Assembly (NCBI RefSeq): GCF_003270085.1
Contig: NZ_QFDQ01000220.1
Span: 1-46,235 of the forward strand
Length of the DNA stretch: 46,235 bases
Origin: Streptomyces triticisoli
Lineage (GTDB): Bacteria > Actinomycetota > Actinomycetes > Streptomycetales > Streptomycetaceae
Reading direction: 5' to 3'
In this document: positions 16,307 to 25,948 of the stretch, piece after piece
Numbering within the stretch: position 1 is the first letter of the stretch
Layout of the letters: each line of letters begins with the position of its first letter
The notes under the pieces: model-generated
Database searches by the model: none
What the model saw: only the letters and a program-made list of their open reading frames with translations
Told to the model about the DNA's origin: nothing
Translations under genes and position numbers: made by a program

Positions 16307-17899
16307 ATGGCGGAGCTCACGATCCGGCCGGAGGAGATCCGGGACGCGCTGGAGACCTTCGTCCAGTCGTACAAGCCGGACGCGGCCTCGCGCGAGGAGG
16401 TCGGTGCGGTCACCCTTGCCGGCGACGGCATCGCGAAGGTCGAGGGCCTGCCCTCGGCCATGGCCAACGAACTGCTGAAGTTCGAGGACGGCACCCTCGG
16501 CCTCGCCCTCAACCTCGAGGAGCGCGAGATCGGTGCCATCGTCCTCGGTGAGTTCAGCGGCATCGAGGAGGGCCAGCCGGTGCAGCGCACCGGTGAGGTC
16601 CTGTCCGTCGCCGTGGGCGAGGGCTACCTCGGCCGCGTGGTGGACCCCCTCGGCAACCCGATCGACGGCCTCGGCGAGATCGAGACCGAGGGCCGCCGCG
16701 CCCTCGAACTGCAGGCCCCCACGGTCATGCAGCGCAAGTCGGTGCACGAGCCGATGGAGACCGGCTACAAGGCCGTCGACGCCATGACCCCGATCGGCCG
16801 CGGTCAGCGTCAGCTGATCATCGGCGACCGCGGTACGGGCAAGACCGCCCTCGCGGTCGACACGATCATCAACCAGCGCGACAACTGGCGCACCGGCGAC
16901 CCGAGCAAGCAGGTCCGCTGCATCTACGTCGCCATCGGCCAGAAGGGCTCCACCATCGCGTCGGTCCGCCGCGCGCTGGAGGAGAACGGCGCGCTGGAGT
17001 ACACGACCATCGTCGCCGCCCCGGCGTCCGACCCGGCCGGCTTCAAGTACCTGGCGCCCTACACCGGGTCCGCCATCGGCCAGCACTGGATGTACCAGGG
17101 CAAGCACGTCCTGATCATCTTCGACGACCTGTCCAAGCAGGCCGACGCCTACCGCGCCGTGTCGCTGCTGCTGCGCCGCCCGCCGGGCCGCGAGGCCTAC
17201 CCGGGCGACGTCTTCTACCTGCACTCCCGGCTGCTGGAGCGCTGCGCCAAGCTGTCCGACGCCATGGGTGCCGGTTCGATGACCGGTCTGCCGATCGTCG
17301 AGACCAAGGCCAACGACGTCTCGGCGTTCATTCCGACCAACGTCATCTCCATCACCGACGGCCAGTGCTTCCTGGAGTCGGACCTGTTCAACGCCGGTCA
17401 GCGCCCCGCGCTGAACGTCGGTATCTCCGTCTCCCGAGTCGGTGGTTCCGCCCAGCACAAGGCGATGAAGCAGGTCTCCGGCCGTCTGCGCGTGGACCTC
17501 GCCCAGTTCCGTGAGCTGGAGGCGTTCGCCGCCTTCGGTTCCGACCTGGACGCGGCCTCCAAGGCCCAGCTGGAGCGCGGTCAGCGCATGGTCGAGCTGC
17601 TGAAGCAGGACCAGTACCAGCCGATGGCCACCGAGGACCAGGTCGTCTCCGTGTGGGCCGGTACCACCGGCAAGATGGACGACGTGCCGGTCGCCGACAT
17701 CCGCCGCTTCGAGAAGGAGCTCCTCGAGTACCTGCACCGCAAGGAGCAGGGCCTGATGACCTCCATCAAGGAGGGCGGCAAGATGTCCGACGACACGCTG
17801 CAGGCCGTCGCCGAGGCGATCGCCGACTTCAAGAAGCAGTTCGAGACGGGCGACGGCAAGCTGCTCGGCGAGGACACCCCGGCCGCTGCCGCCAAGTGA
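16307..17899 (+). CDS. atpA: F0F1 ATP synthase subunit alpha
   Basis: Alpha forms the hexamer with beta and holds the non-catalytic nucleotide sites. The 530-residue protein has the beta-barrel N-terminus, Walker A, Walker B in VLIIFDDLSKQA near residue 268, the arginine-finger/signature region ISVSRVGGSAQ near 377, and a C-terminal helical domain. The Walker A reads GDRGTGKT near residue 172, whereas the nearly universal alpha form is GDRQTGKT, so Gln is replaced by Gly here. ATG 16307 follows AAGGAG (16287-16292) and GGGA (16297-16300). Confidence 0.96.
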   Translation: MAELTIRPEEIRDALETFVQSYKPDAASREEVGAVTLAGDGIAKVEGLPSAMANELLKFEDGTLGLALNLEEREIGAIVLGEFSGIEEGQPVQRTGEVLSVAVGEGYLGRVVDPLGNPIDGLGEIETEGRRALELQAPTVMQRKSVHEPMETGYKAVDAMTPIGRGQRQLIIGDRGTGKTALAVDTIINQRDNWRTGDPSKQVRCIYVAIGQKGSTIASVRRALEENGALEYTTIVAAPASDPAGFKYLAPYTGSAIGQHWMYQGKHVLIIFDDLSKQADAYRAVSLLLRRPPGREAYPGDVFYLHSRLLERCAKLSDAMGAGSMTGLPIVETKANDVSAFIPTNVISITDGQCFLESDLFNAGQRPALNVGISVSRVGGSAQHKAMKQVSGRLRVDLAQFRELEAFAAFGSDLDAASKAQLERGQRMVELLKQDQYQPMATEDQVVSVWAGTTGKMDDVPVADIRRFEKELLEYLHRKEQGLMTSIKEGGKMSDDTLQAVAEAIADFKKQFETGDGKLLGEDTPAAAAK

Positions 17900-17920
17900 C
17901 GTAAGGAAGGGACCTGACTC

Positions 17921-18837
17921 ATGGGAGCCCAGCTCCGGGTCTACAAGCGTCGCATCCGTTCCGTCACCGCGACCAAGAAGATCACCAAGGCGATGGAGAT
18001 GATCGCCGCCTCGCGCGTCGTCAAGGCGATGCGCAAGGTGTCGGCCTCCACGCCGTACGCGCAGGAACTGACCCGCGCGGTCACGGCGGTCGGTACCGGG
18101 TCCGACGTCAAGCACCCGCTGACCACGGAGGTGGAGAACCCGACCCGTGCCGCGGTCCTGCTCCTCACGAGCGACCGCGGCCTGGCCGGCGCCTTCAACT
18201 CCAACGCCATCAAGGCGGCGGAGCAGCTGACCGCCCGCCTCGAGGGCGAGGGCAAGCAGGTCGACACGTACATCGTCGGCCGGCGCGGTGTCGCCCACTA
18301 CAACTTCCGTGAGCGCAAGGTCACGGAGTCGTGGACCGGCTTCACCGACGAGCCCGCGTACGCGGACGCCAAGACGGTGGCGGCCCCGCTGATCGAGGCC
18401 ATCAAGACGGACACCGAGGACGGCGGCGTGGACGAACTCCACATCGTCTACACCGAGTTCGTCTCGATGATGACGCAGACGGCGACCGGCGCCCGGCTGC
18501 TGCCGCTGCGCCTCGAGGAGGTCGCGGAAGAGGTGGCGAAGAAGGACGAGATCCTTCCGCTGTACGACTTCGAACCCTCGGCGGAGGACGTCCTCGACGC
18601 GCTGCTGCCGCGCTACGTGGAGAGCCGTATCTACAACGCGCTGCTCCAGTCGGCCGCTTCCAAGCACGCCGCCACACGGCGCGCGATGAAGTCGGCCACC
18701 GACAACGCGGGCGAGCTGATCGACAACCTCGCCCGGCTTGCCAACGCGGCCCGCCAGGCCGAAATCACCCAGGAAATCAGCGAGATCGTCGGTGGCGCGA
18801 GCGCCCTGGCCGACGCGACCGCGGGGAGTGACAAGTA

Positions 18838-18838
<1 letters not shown>
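17921..18838 (+). CDS. atpG: F0F1 ATP synthase subunit gamma
   Basis: Gamma is the central rotating shaft. The 305-residue product has the N-terminal helix MGAQLRVYKRRIRSVTATKK, the Rossmann-like middle with LLTSDRGLAGAFNSN near residue 85, and the C-terminal helix with ATDNAGELIDNLARLANAAR near 265. Both helices build the coiled shaft. ATG 17921 follows AAGGAAGGGA. Its TAA stop shares one base with the atpD start (TAATG), so translation is probably coupled. Confidence 0.96.
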
Positions 18839-20274
<1,436 letters not shown>

Positions 20275-20289
20275 GCCACGTGCTCACCG

Positions 20290-20316
20290 GAGGGGGCGGG
20301 CGCGTCCCGCCCCCTC
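20290..20316 (+). terminator. strong hairpin between atpD and atpC
   Basis: GAGGGGGCGGG (20290-20300) and CCCGCCCCCTC (20306-20316) form a perfect 11-bp stem with loop CGCGT, 15 nt after the atpD stop. No T tract follows directly. A partial terminator or 3'-end stabiliser here would lower epsilon output relative to beta, matching the 1:3 subunit ratio. That role is inference. Confidence 0.6.
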
Positions 20317-20384
20317 TCTCACTCCCTTTAGAATTGACCCCAACACCCGGCAGTCCCGCCGGGTGGTGACCCGAGGAGCCACCC

Positions 20385-20759
20385 TTGGCTGCTGAGCTGC
20401 ACGTCGAGCTCGTCGCCGCCGACCGCCAGGTCTGGTCCGGCGAGGCCACCCTGGTCGTCGCGCGCACCACGTCCGGCGACATCGGCGTCATGCCCGGTCA
20501 CCAGCCGCTGCTCGGTGTGCTGGAGTCGGGCCCGGTGACCATCCGTACGAGTGAAGGTGAGACGGTCGTCGCCGCGGTGCACGGCGGTTTCATCTCCTTC
20601 GCGGACAACAAGCTGTCGCTGCTGGCGGAGATCGCCGAACTCGCGGACGAGATCGACGTCAAGCGCATCGAGCAGGAGCTGCAGCGAGCGAAGGCGGAGG
20701 GCGACGTCCATGCCGAGCGTCGCGCGGAGGTCCGACTGCGCGCTGCGACGGCGAGCTGA
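20385..20759 (+). CDS. atpC: F0F1 ATP synthase subunit epsilon
   Basis: Epsilon links gamma to the c-ring and can inhibit ATP hydrolysis. The 124-residue product has the beta-sandwich N-terminal domain (LHVELVAADRQVWSGEA, IGVMPGHQPLLG) and a short C-terminal helical hairpin rich in Glu, Lys and Arg. The start is TTG 20385 with CCGAGGAG upstream (20371-20378). It is the last atp gene, followed by a terminator. Confidence 0.94.
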   Translation: MAAELHVELVAADRQVWSGEATLVVARTTSGDIGVMPGHQPLLGVLESGPVTIRTSEGETVVAAVHGGFISFADNKLSLLAEIAELADEIDVKRIEQELQRAKAEGDVHAERRAEVRLRAATAS

Positions 20760-20788
20760 ACCAAGCCAGCCGTGCGATGACGTCACTC

Positions 20789-20852
20789 AGCCGCGGCCGG
20801 TACCGGAGCAATCCGGAACCGGCCGCGGCTGAGGTGAATGTGGGTGTTTTTT
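20789..20852 (+). terminator. terminator of the atp operon
   Basis: AGCCGCGGCCGGT (20789-20801) pairs with ACCGGCCGCGGCT (20818-20830). The interior can extend pairing through CCGGA/TCCGG. A TTTTTT run lies about 16 nt downstream (20847-20852). The element closes the atp operon before the DUF2550 gene. Confidence 0.8.
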
Positions 20853-20889
20853 CCGTTCCATTACCTAGGAGACGAGGAGGTCGGTGTCG

Positions 20890-21336
20890 ATGGTCCTCGC
20901 TCTGACTGTGTGCGGGCTGGTGGTCCTGCTCGTGGTGGTGGGACTGTTCGTCTTCGGGCTGCGGCGCAGGCTGATCCAGCGCTCCGGCGGCACCTTCGAC
21001 TGCAGTCTGCGCTGGGACGTGGCGGAGAAACCCGACACCAGCGGCAAAGGCTGGAGCTACGGCGTCGCCCGCTACAACGGCGATCGCGTGGAGTGGTTCC
21101 GCGTCTTCTCCTACGCCCCCCGCCCGCGCCGCGCCCTGGAGCGCGAGTCCATCGAGGTGGCCGGCCGGCGTCTCCCCGAGGGGGAGGAAGAGCTCGCCCT
21201 GCTCTCCGACGCGGTCGTCCTCACCTGTCTGCACCGCGGCACCCGCCTGGAGCTCGCCATGAGCGAGGACGCCCTGACCGGCTTCCTGGCCTGGCTGGAG
21301 GCGGCGCCGCCCGGGCAGAGGGTGAACGTGGCATAG
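20890..21336 (+). CDS. DUF2550 family single-pass membrane protein
   Basis: The 148-residue product has an N-terminal membrane helix (about residues 2-24), a basic patch (RRRLIQRSGG) and a cytoplasmic beta-rich domain. The motifs GTFDCSLRWD, GWSYGVARYNGD and EWFRVFSY near residues 35-80 are typical of DUF2550, a family found after atpC in many actinobacteria. No biochemical role is known to me. Its constant place beside the ATP synthase suggests a link to membrane energetics or only conserved synteny. ATG 20890 lies 9 nt after GAGGAGG (20874-20880). GTG 20884 is in frame but sits only 3 nt from that site. Confidence 0.85.
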   Translation: MVLALTVCGLVVLLVVVGLFVFGLRRRLIQRSGGTFDCSLRWDVAEKPDTSGKGWSYGVARYNGDRVEWFRVFSYAPRPRRALERESIEVAGRRLPEGEEELALLSDAVVLTCLHRGTRLELAMSEDALTGFLAWLEAAPPGQRVNVA

Positions 21337-21343
21337 AGACGGG

Positions 21344-21378
21344 GAAAGCTCCCCCGGACCTCGTCCGGGGGAGCTTTC
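21344..21378. terminator. bidirectional terminator between DUF2550 gene and chiC
   Basis: GAAAGCTCCCCCGGAC (21344-21359) and GTCCGGGGGAGCTTTC (21363-21378) form a perfect 16-bp stem with a CTC loop between convergent genes. It can serve both strands. Confidence 0.85.
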
Positions 21379-21414
21379 CTGTCGGTCCGCTCGGTCCGCT
21401 GCGGGCGGGAGCCC

Positions 21415-23250
21415 TTACGACAGACCGCTCCTCATGGCGCTCACCAGTTCACCGCCTGCGGTGTCACCGCTGAACTCCCAGAAGAAGGCGCCGCCGAGGC
21501 CCTGGCTGTTGGCCCAGGCCATCTTCGACTTGATGGTGGCCGGAGTGTCGTAGGACCACCAGTTGCTGCCGCAGTGCGCGTAGGCCGTGCCCGCGACGGT
21601 GCCGGTGGCCGGGCAGCTGTTCTTGAGGACCTTGTAGTCCTCGATGCCCGCCTCGTAGGTGCCGGCCGCCGCGCCGGTCGCCGTGCCGCCCGGGGCGGAC
21701 TGGGTGACGCCGGTCCAGCCGCGGCCGTAGAAGCCGATGCCGAGCAGCAGCTTGCTCGCCGGCACGCCCTTGGACCTGAACTTCGCGATCGCGTCGGCGC
21801 TGGTGAAGCCCTGCCGGGGGATGCCGGCGTACGACGTCAGCGGCGAGTGCGGAGCCGTCGGGCCCTTGGCGTCCCAGGCGCCGAAGAAGTCGTAGGTCAT
21901 CACGTTGTACCAGTCGAGGTACTGGGCGGCGCCGCCGTAGTCGGCCGCGTCGATCTTGCCGCCGCTGGTGGCGTCGGCGGTGACGGCCGCGGTGACCAGG
22001 GCCTTCGAGCCGAACTGGGCGCGCATGGCCTGCATCATGTTCTTGAACGCGGCCGGGCCGCCGGTGTCACAGGTCAGACCGCAGGCGTTCGGGTACTCCC
22101 AGTCCAGGTCGATGCCGTCGAAGACGTCGGCCCAGCGCGGGTCCTCGACGAGGTCGTGGCAGGACTTCGCGAAGGCGGTCGGGTTCTTCACGGCGTCGGG
22201 GAAGCCGCCGGACCAGGTCCAGCCGCCGAAGGACCACAGCACCTTGATGTGCGGGTACTTGGCCTTCAGCTTGCGCAGCTGGTTGAAGTTGCCGCGCAGC
22301 GGCTGGTCCCACGTGTCGGCGACGCCGTCGACGGACTGGTCGGCGGTGTAGGCCTTGTCGTAGTCGGCGTAGGAGTCACCGATGGTGCACTTGCCGCCCT
22401 GGACGTTGCCGAAGGCGTAGTTGATGTGCGTGATCTTCTGGGCGGAGCCGGAGGTGACCAGGTTCTTCACGTGGTAGTTGCGCCCGTAGACGCCCCAGTT
22501 GGTGAAGTAACCCAGGTTGATCTTGGATCCCGGGGTGCCGCCGCCGTCGTCGCCGCCACCACCGCCGGTGGTGCGCACGGCGACCGAGCGGCTGACCGGG
22601 CCGGTCTGGTCGGCCGTGTCCCGGGCCTGGACGCTGTAGGAGTAGTCGGTGCCGGCGGTCAGACCGCTGTCGGTGTACGAGGTCGTCGTCACCGTCGCGA
22701 CCGTCCTGCCGTCGCGCAGCACGTCGTAGTTCTTGACGCCCTTGTCGTCGGTGGCCGCGCTCCAGCTGAGCCTCACCGAGGTGTCGGTGATGTTCGAGGC
22801 GGTCGGGGTGCCCGGCGCGGAAGGCGGGTTGTCGCCGGGGACCGTGCCGCCGCCGTCACAACTTCCGCCGTTGAGCTTGCAGTTGCTCGGGGAGCCGGAG
22901 CCGGCGCCGTTGAAGCCGAAGGAGACGGAGGCGCCCGGGGCGAGGGTGCCGTTGTAGGACTTGTTCCTGGCGGTCCAGTGGGTGCCGGAGGACGTCACGT
23001 CCGCGTCCCAGGCGGAGGTGACGGACGTACCGGAGGGGAAGTCCCACTCGATCGTCCAGGAGCTGATCGTCGTGGTGCCGGAGTTGGTCACCGTCCACTT
23101 GCCCTCGAACCCGGAGCCCCAGTCCTGGGTCTTGGCGTAGGTGGCGGTGGCGGACGTCGCGGCCTGGGCGGGACTCGCGAGGCCGACCAGGCCGGCCAGG
23201 GGGAGCAGCAGGGTCGCGAACCCGGCCGCGGCTCTGTGTCTGAAGCGCAT
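21415..23250 (-). CDS. chiC: secreted GH18 chitinase with CBM2 and fibronectin type III domains
   Basis: This enzyme hydrolyses chitin outside the cell. The 611-residue protein begins with a Sec signal peptide (basic MRFRHR, hydrophobic core, cleavage likely after AQA near residue 30). A family 2 carbohydrate-binding module follows (about 31-130, with aromatic residues and a Cys pair near its end). A Gly-rich linker leads to a fibronectin type III domain (about 142-227), a second Gly/Asp linker, and the GH18 barrel (about 243-611). The catalytic motif is FDGIDLDWEYP near residue 375, with the acid Glu intact. Domain order and sequence fit S. coelicolor/S. lividans ChiC. ATG 23250 follows AGGGAGG on the minus strand. 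Expression is probably controlled by the repeats in its promoter. Confidence 0.95.
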   Translation of the reverse strand: MRFRHRAAAGFATLLLPLAGLVGLASPAQAATSATATYAKTQDWGSGFEGKWTVTNSGTTTISSWTIEWDFPSGTSVTSAWDADVTSSGTHWTARNKSYNGTLAPGASVSFGFNGAGSGSPSNCKLNGGSCDGGGTVPGDNPPSAPGTPTASNITDTSVRLSWSAATDDKGVKNYDVLRDGRTVATVTTTSYTDSGLTAGTDYSYSVQARDTADQTGPVSRSVAVRTTGGGGGDDGGGTPGSKINLGYFTNWGVYGRNYHVKNLVTSGSAQKITHINYAFGNVQGGKCTIGDSYADYDKAYTADQSVDGVADTWDQPLRGNFNQLRKLKAKYPHIKVLWSFGGWTWSGGFPDAVKNPTAFAKSCHDLVEDPRWADVFDGIDLDWEYPNACGLTCDTGGPAAFKNMMQAMRAQFGSKALVTAAVTADATSGGKIDAADYGGAAQYLDWYNVMTYDFFGAWDAKGPTAPHSPLTSYAGIPRQGFTSADAIAKFRSKGVPASKLLLGIGFYGRGWTGVTQSAPGGTATGAAAGTYEAGIEDYKVLKNSCPATGTVAGTAYAHCGSNWWSYDTPATIKSKMAWANSQGLGGAFFWEFSGDTAGGELVSAMRSGLS

Positions 23251-23317
23251 GGCGCGCCTCCCTTTTCGGGGGTTGTCGTCGGGGGCATGACTGAGCCATC
23301 ACGCCCTCAGTGCCGCG

Positions 23318-23359
23318 AGGATAGAAAGGTCTGGACCACAGGTCAATAGGTCTGGACCA
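23318..23359 (-). promoter_or_regulatory. chitinase promoter with paired TGGTCCAGACCT repeats
   Basis: On the minus strand, -35 TTGACC (23341-23346) and -10 TATCCT (23318-23323) are separated by exactly 17 bp. One TGGTCCAGACCT copy lies in the spacer (23327-23338) and the other immediately upstream of the -35 (23348-23359), 21 bp apart. These are the direct repeats known from Streptomyces chitinase promoters, and they resemble DasR operators (TGGTCTAGACCA-like). The leader to the chiC ATG is about 60 nt. Confidence 0.88.
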
Positions 23360-23560
23360 CTATGGTTCAATGGCGTACTGGATCCCCAACTCCTGCGCCA
23401 GCACCGCCGCTTGCACCCGGCTGCGCAGCCCCAGCTTGCCCAGCAGCCGGCTGACGTGGGTCTTCACGGTGCCCTCCGCCGGCTCCAGCCGGGCGGCGAT
23501 CCCGGCGTTGGACAGCCCCTCACCCAGGCATGACAGCATCTCGCGCTCGGGCGCTGCGCC
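23360..23560 (-). pseudogene. C-terminal remnant of a LuxR-type response regulator (chiR-like)
   Basis: Reading the minus strand, an open stretch carries a LuxR/NarL helix-turn-helix, EGLSNAGIAARLEPAEGT, then VKTHVSRLLGKLGLRSRV, and ends ELGIQYAIEP at a TAG (23360-23362). The usual upstream part (receiver domain and start) is missing: homology fades beyond about 23560, where unrelated sequence begins. In S. coelicolor, from memory, the chiS/chiR two-component genes lie next to chiC. This is probably what is left of chiR after deletion of the rest. The tail sits directly upstream of, and abuts, the chiC promoter repeats. Confidence 0.75.
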
Positions 23561-23627
23561 GGGCCGGCAGATGGTCGTAGGCCGGCCAGGCGGTCAAGGA
23601 GGGTGCGCTCGCACGTGCGCTGCGGAT

Positions 23628-23899
23628 ATGAACGACTCCGTATCGGTGCGCGAGGCCCAGGCCGGCCTGGGCCTCGCGGCAGAGGAGAAATCCACCGTCA
23701 TCACGCGTGACAGCACCCTGGGGCAGCGATCGTGCCCATCGAGGAGTACAACGCGCTGGAGGAGGCCGCCGACGAGTTGCTCGCGCGCAAGGCCCTGCAG
23801 ACCCTTGAGGGCGAGGTCGGCGCGCCCAGCACCGGCTTGGCGCAGGTGGGGGCAGACATGACGTGGGCGGACGCATCGCCCTCCACTTGTGCGCCCTGA
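23628..23899 (+). pseudogene. frameshifted Phd/YefM-like antitoxin remnant
   Basis: ATG 23628 opens MNDSVSVREAQAGLG, and then EKSTVITRDSTLG, the start of a Phd-type antitoxin. The family continuation (IVPIEEYNALEEAADELL, then ARKALQTLEG) is found in another frame from about 23727, running to TGA 23897-23899. A single frameshift near 23721-23728 joins the two halves into an about 90-residue protein. No toxin gene is visible beside it. It lies in the same decayed patch as the regulator remnant. A sequencing error at the shift cannot be excluded. Confidence 0.6.
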
Positions 23900-23978
23900 C
23901 GTCAACCGCCTCTCGGCGATGCTTGCAGCCGGCGATCAGCGCGGGGCGGGTGTGGGGGGCTCTGGGCGGGAGCCGTGT

Positions 23979-24551
23979 TCACCGCTCCCCGCCGGGCACC
24001 CACAGGATGTCCCCGTTCTCCTTGTTCGCCGTGCGGGCCAGGATGAACAGCAGGTCCGACAGGCGGTTGAGGTAGGTGGCCGTCAGCGGGTTCATCGTGT
24101 CGCCGTGGGTCTCCATGGCGGCCCAGGTCGAGCGTTCGGCCCGGCGGACCACCGTGCACGCCTGGTGGAGCAGGGCCGCGCCCGGGGTGCCGCCGGGGAG
24201 GATGAAGGAGCGGAGCTTGTCCAGCTCGGCGTTGAAGCGGTCGCAGTCCGCCTCCAGGCGGTCGATGTAGAACTGCTCCACCCGCAGCGGCGGGAACTCC
24301 GGGTTCTCCACCACCGGGGTGGACAGGTCCGCGCCCACGTCGAACAGGTCGTTCTGCACGCGGGTGAGGACCTTCACGACCTCCGCTTCGAGCCCGCCCA
24401 GCGCGATCGCCGTGCCGATCACCGCGTTCGCCTCGTTGGCGTCGGCGTACGCCGAGATCCGCGGATCCGTCTTGGCGACCCGGCTCATGTCCCCGAGGGC
24501 GGTCGTGCCCTTGTCCCCGGTCCTGGTGTAGATGCGCGTCAGATTGACCAT
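23979..24551 (-). CDS. PduO-type corrinoid adenosyltransferase
   Basis: The enzyme transfers the adenosyl group of ATP to reduced cob(I)alamin, giving adenosylcobalamin. The 190-residue product is a four/five-helix PduO protein. The N-terminal ATP motif is TRTGDKGTTAL near residue 9, and the conserved RRAERSTW motif is near residue 137, followed by LNRLSDLLFILAR near 160. ATG 24551 is used. Adenosylcobalamin is the cofactor of methylmalonyl-CoA mutase, which fits the epimerase and meaB genes about 20 kb away, though they are not in one operon. Confidence 0.93.
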   Translation of the reverse strand: MVNLTRIYTRTGDKGTTALGDMSRVAKTDPRISAYADANEANAVIGTAIALGGLEAEVVKVLTRVQNDLFDVGADLSTPVVENPEFPPLRVEQFYIDRLEADCDRFNAELDKLRSFILPGGTPGAALLHQACTVVRRAERSTWAAMETHGDTMNPLTATYLNRLSDLLFILARTANKENGDILWVPGGER

Positions 24552-24588
24552 GCGGCCAGCGTAGTCACACCCCGGCCGTGCGGCGCTG

Positions 24589-25032
24589 TCACCGTCCCCG
24601 TCCCCCGAACTCGCACCACACCACCTTGCCGGGGCTGCGCCCGCTCACACCCCACCGGTCCGCCAGCTCCGCCACCAGCAGCAGCCCGCGCCCGCCCTCG
24701 CCCGGCTCCCCGGCGTCCGGCTGCGGCACGGCCGGTACGCCGTCCCCGCTGTCGTGCACCTCGACGCGCAGCCCTCCGCCGTCGTACGGCAGCAGCCGCA
24801 GCAGGAAGCCGCGTCCGGGCGGTACGCCGTGCACCAGGGCGTTGGTGGCGAGTTCGCTGACGCACAGCAGGACATCGTCCGCGCGTTCGGCCATGCCCCA
24901 GTCCGTGAGAGCGACGCGCGTGAACGCACGTGCGGCCGGTACGGACTGGCGTTCGCGGCGGTAGAGCCGCTCACGTGCGGTCGGGAGTCGGGTTTCCGTG
25001 TTCACCCGACGAGAGTGACGTTCCGTGGCCAT
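24589..25032 (-). CDS. HATPase_c regulatory ATP-binding protein (RsbW/SpoIIAB-like)
   Basis: The 147-residue product is a stand-alone GHKL ATPase of the anti-sigma/serine-kinase type so abundant in Streptomyces. The N box is SELATNALVHGVP near residue 69, the G1 box EVHDSGDGVP near residue 95, and the G2 box GRGLLLVAEL near residue 117. I used ATG 25032; ATG 25035 and GTG 25005 are in-frame alternatives and none has a strong ribosome binding site. It is divergent from the XRE/DUF397 pair, and the three together form the arrangement seen in abaA-like and whiJ-like regulatory loci. The target is unknown. Confidence 0.85.
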   Translation of the reverse strand: MATERHSRRVNTETRLPTARERLYRRERQSVPAARAFTRVALTDWGMAERADDVLLCVSELATNALVHGVPPGRGFLLRLLPYDGGGLRVEVHDSGDGVPAVPQPDAGEPGEGGRGLLLVAELADRWGVSGRSPGKVVWCEFGGRGR

Positions 25033-25117
25033 CATGGAACAGTGCGTGTATCCGTACGGCTGGTGTGTACGCATACGCGACAGTGAACGTACGCACGTTG
25101 ATGGGGAGTTCGGCCGC

Positions 25118-25948
25118 ATGAGCACCACGACACGGTCAAGGGCACGCAAGAACGCCTCGGCGATGAGGATGGTGGGCGCACTGCTCGCCATCTTCCGCGA
25201 GGCCTCCGGGTACACCCAGCGGTCGCTGGCCGAGCGGTTCGTCGTCAGCGAGCAGCAGATCGCCTCCATCGAGCAGGGCCGACGCCCCCTGAAACCGGAC
25301 CTCGCCGAGCTGCTCGACGAACTCCTCGACACCAAGGGCGTGTTGAGCGAGGCCCTGAAGTACATGCCGGAGGTGGATCTCGTACCGCTGTGGGCGGAGG
25401 AGTATCTGGACCGGGAGCGGGAGGCGATCGCGATCTCGTGGTACGAGAGCCTGCTCGTTCCCGGCCTGCTGCAGACCGAGGCGTACGCGCGGGCTGTCTT
25501 CCGCAGCCGGGTGCCGGTTTACGACGAGGACAAGATTGAGAAGTTGGTGGCGGCGCGCATCGAGCGGCGCGAGATCCTGCACCGCAAGGTGCCGCCAACT
25601 GCGAGCTTCGTGGTCTGGGAGGCGGCACTGCGAGATCGTCTGGGTGGAAGGAAGGTGTACGTCGAGCAGTTGCGGCACCTGCGTGAGTACGCCGACCTGC
25701 CCGGGCTCGCGCTCCAGGTCTTGCCGTTGGGGCGCACTTCCCACGCCGGACTCAATGGCCCGTTCATCCTGCTGGAGACTCCCGAGCATCAGCGGCTCGC
25801 CTATACCGAGACTCAGCGTGGCAGTCAGCTGATCGCCAATCCCGACGAGGTAGGGATCCTGACCCAGAAGTATGCGATGCTGCGGACGCAGGCCCTCAAC
25901 ACCGAGGACACAAGGGATCTGTTGGACCGTCTTCTGGGAGAGGCATGA
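25118..25948 (+). CDS. XRE-family helix-turn-helix regulator with DUF5753 domain
   Basis: The 276-residue product has an N-terminal helix-turn-helix (RSLAERFVVSEQQIASIEQG, about residues 34-53). Its C-terminal DUF5753 domain has the signatures YESLLVPGLLQTEAYARAV near residue 109 and LPLGRTSHAGLNGPFILLE near residue 203. Such proteins work in pairs with small DUF397 proteins in Streptomyces development and antibiotic control. ATG 25118 follows GGGGAG (25103-25108). The divergent promoter region carries GTACGCA twice, which may be an operator. The stop overlaps the DUF397 gene (ATGA), so the two are coupled. Confidence 0.9.
   Translation: MSTTTRSRARKNASAMRMVGALLAIFREASGYTQRSLAERFVVSEQQIASIEQGRRPLKPDLAELLDELLDTKGVLSEALKYMPEVDLVPLWAEEYLDREREAIAISWYESLLVPGLLQTEAYARAVFRSRVPVYDEDKIEKLVAARIERREILHRKVPPTASFVVWEAALRDRLGGRKVYVEQLRHLREYADLPGLALQVLPLGRTSHAGLNGPFILLETPEHQRLAYTETQRGSQLIANPDEVGILTQKYAMLRTQALNTEDTRDLLDRLLGEA

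Noticed and set aside
20334..20339. TTGACC as a -35 of a separate atpC promoter
   Set aside because: No -10-like sequence follows at 16-19 bp; the downstream bases are GC-only.
23370..23861. 163-codon plus-strand open frame across the regulator remnant
   Set aside because: Its first part is antisense to the LuxR-type tail and its end is an out-of-frame reading of the antitoxin remnant; it is better explained by two pseudogenes.
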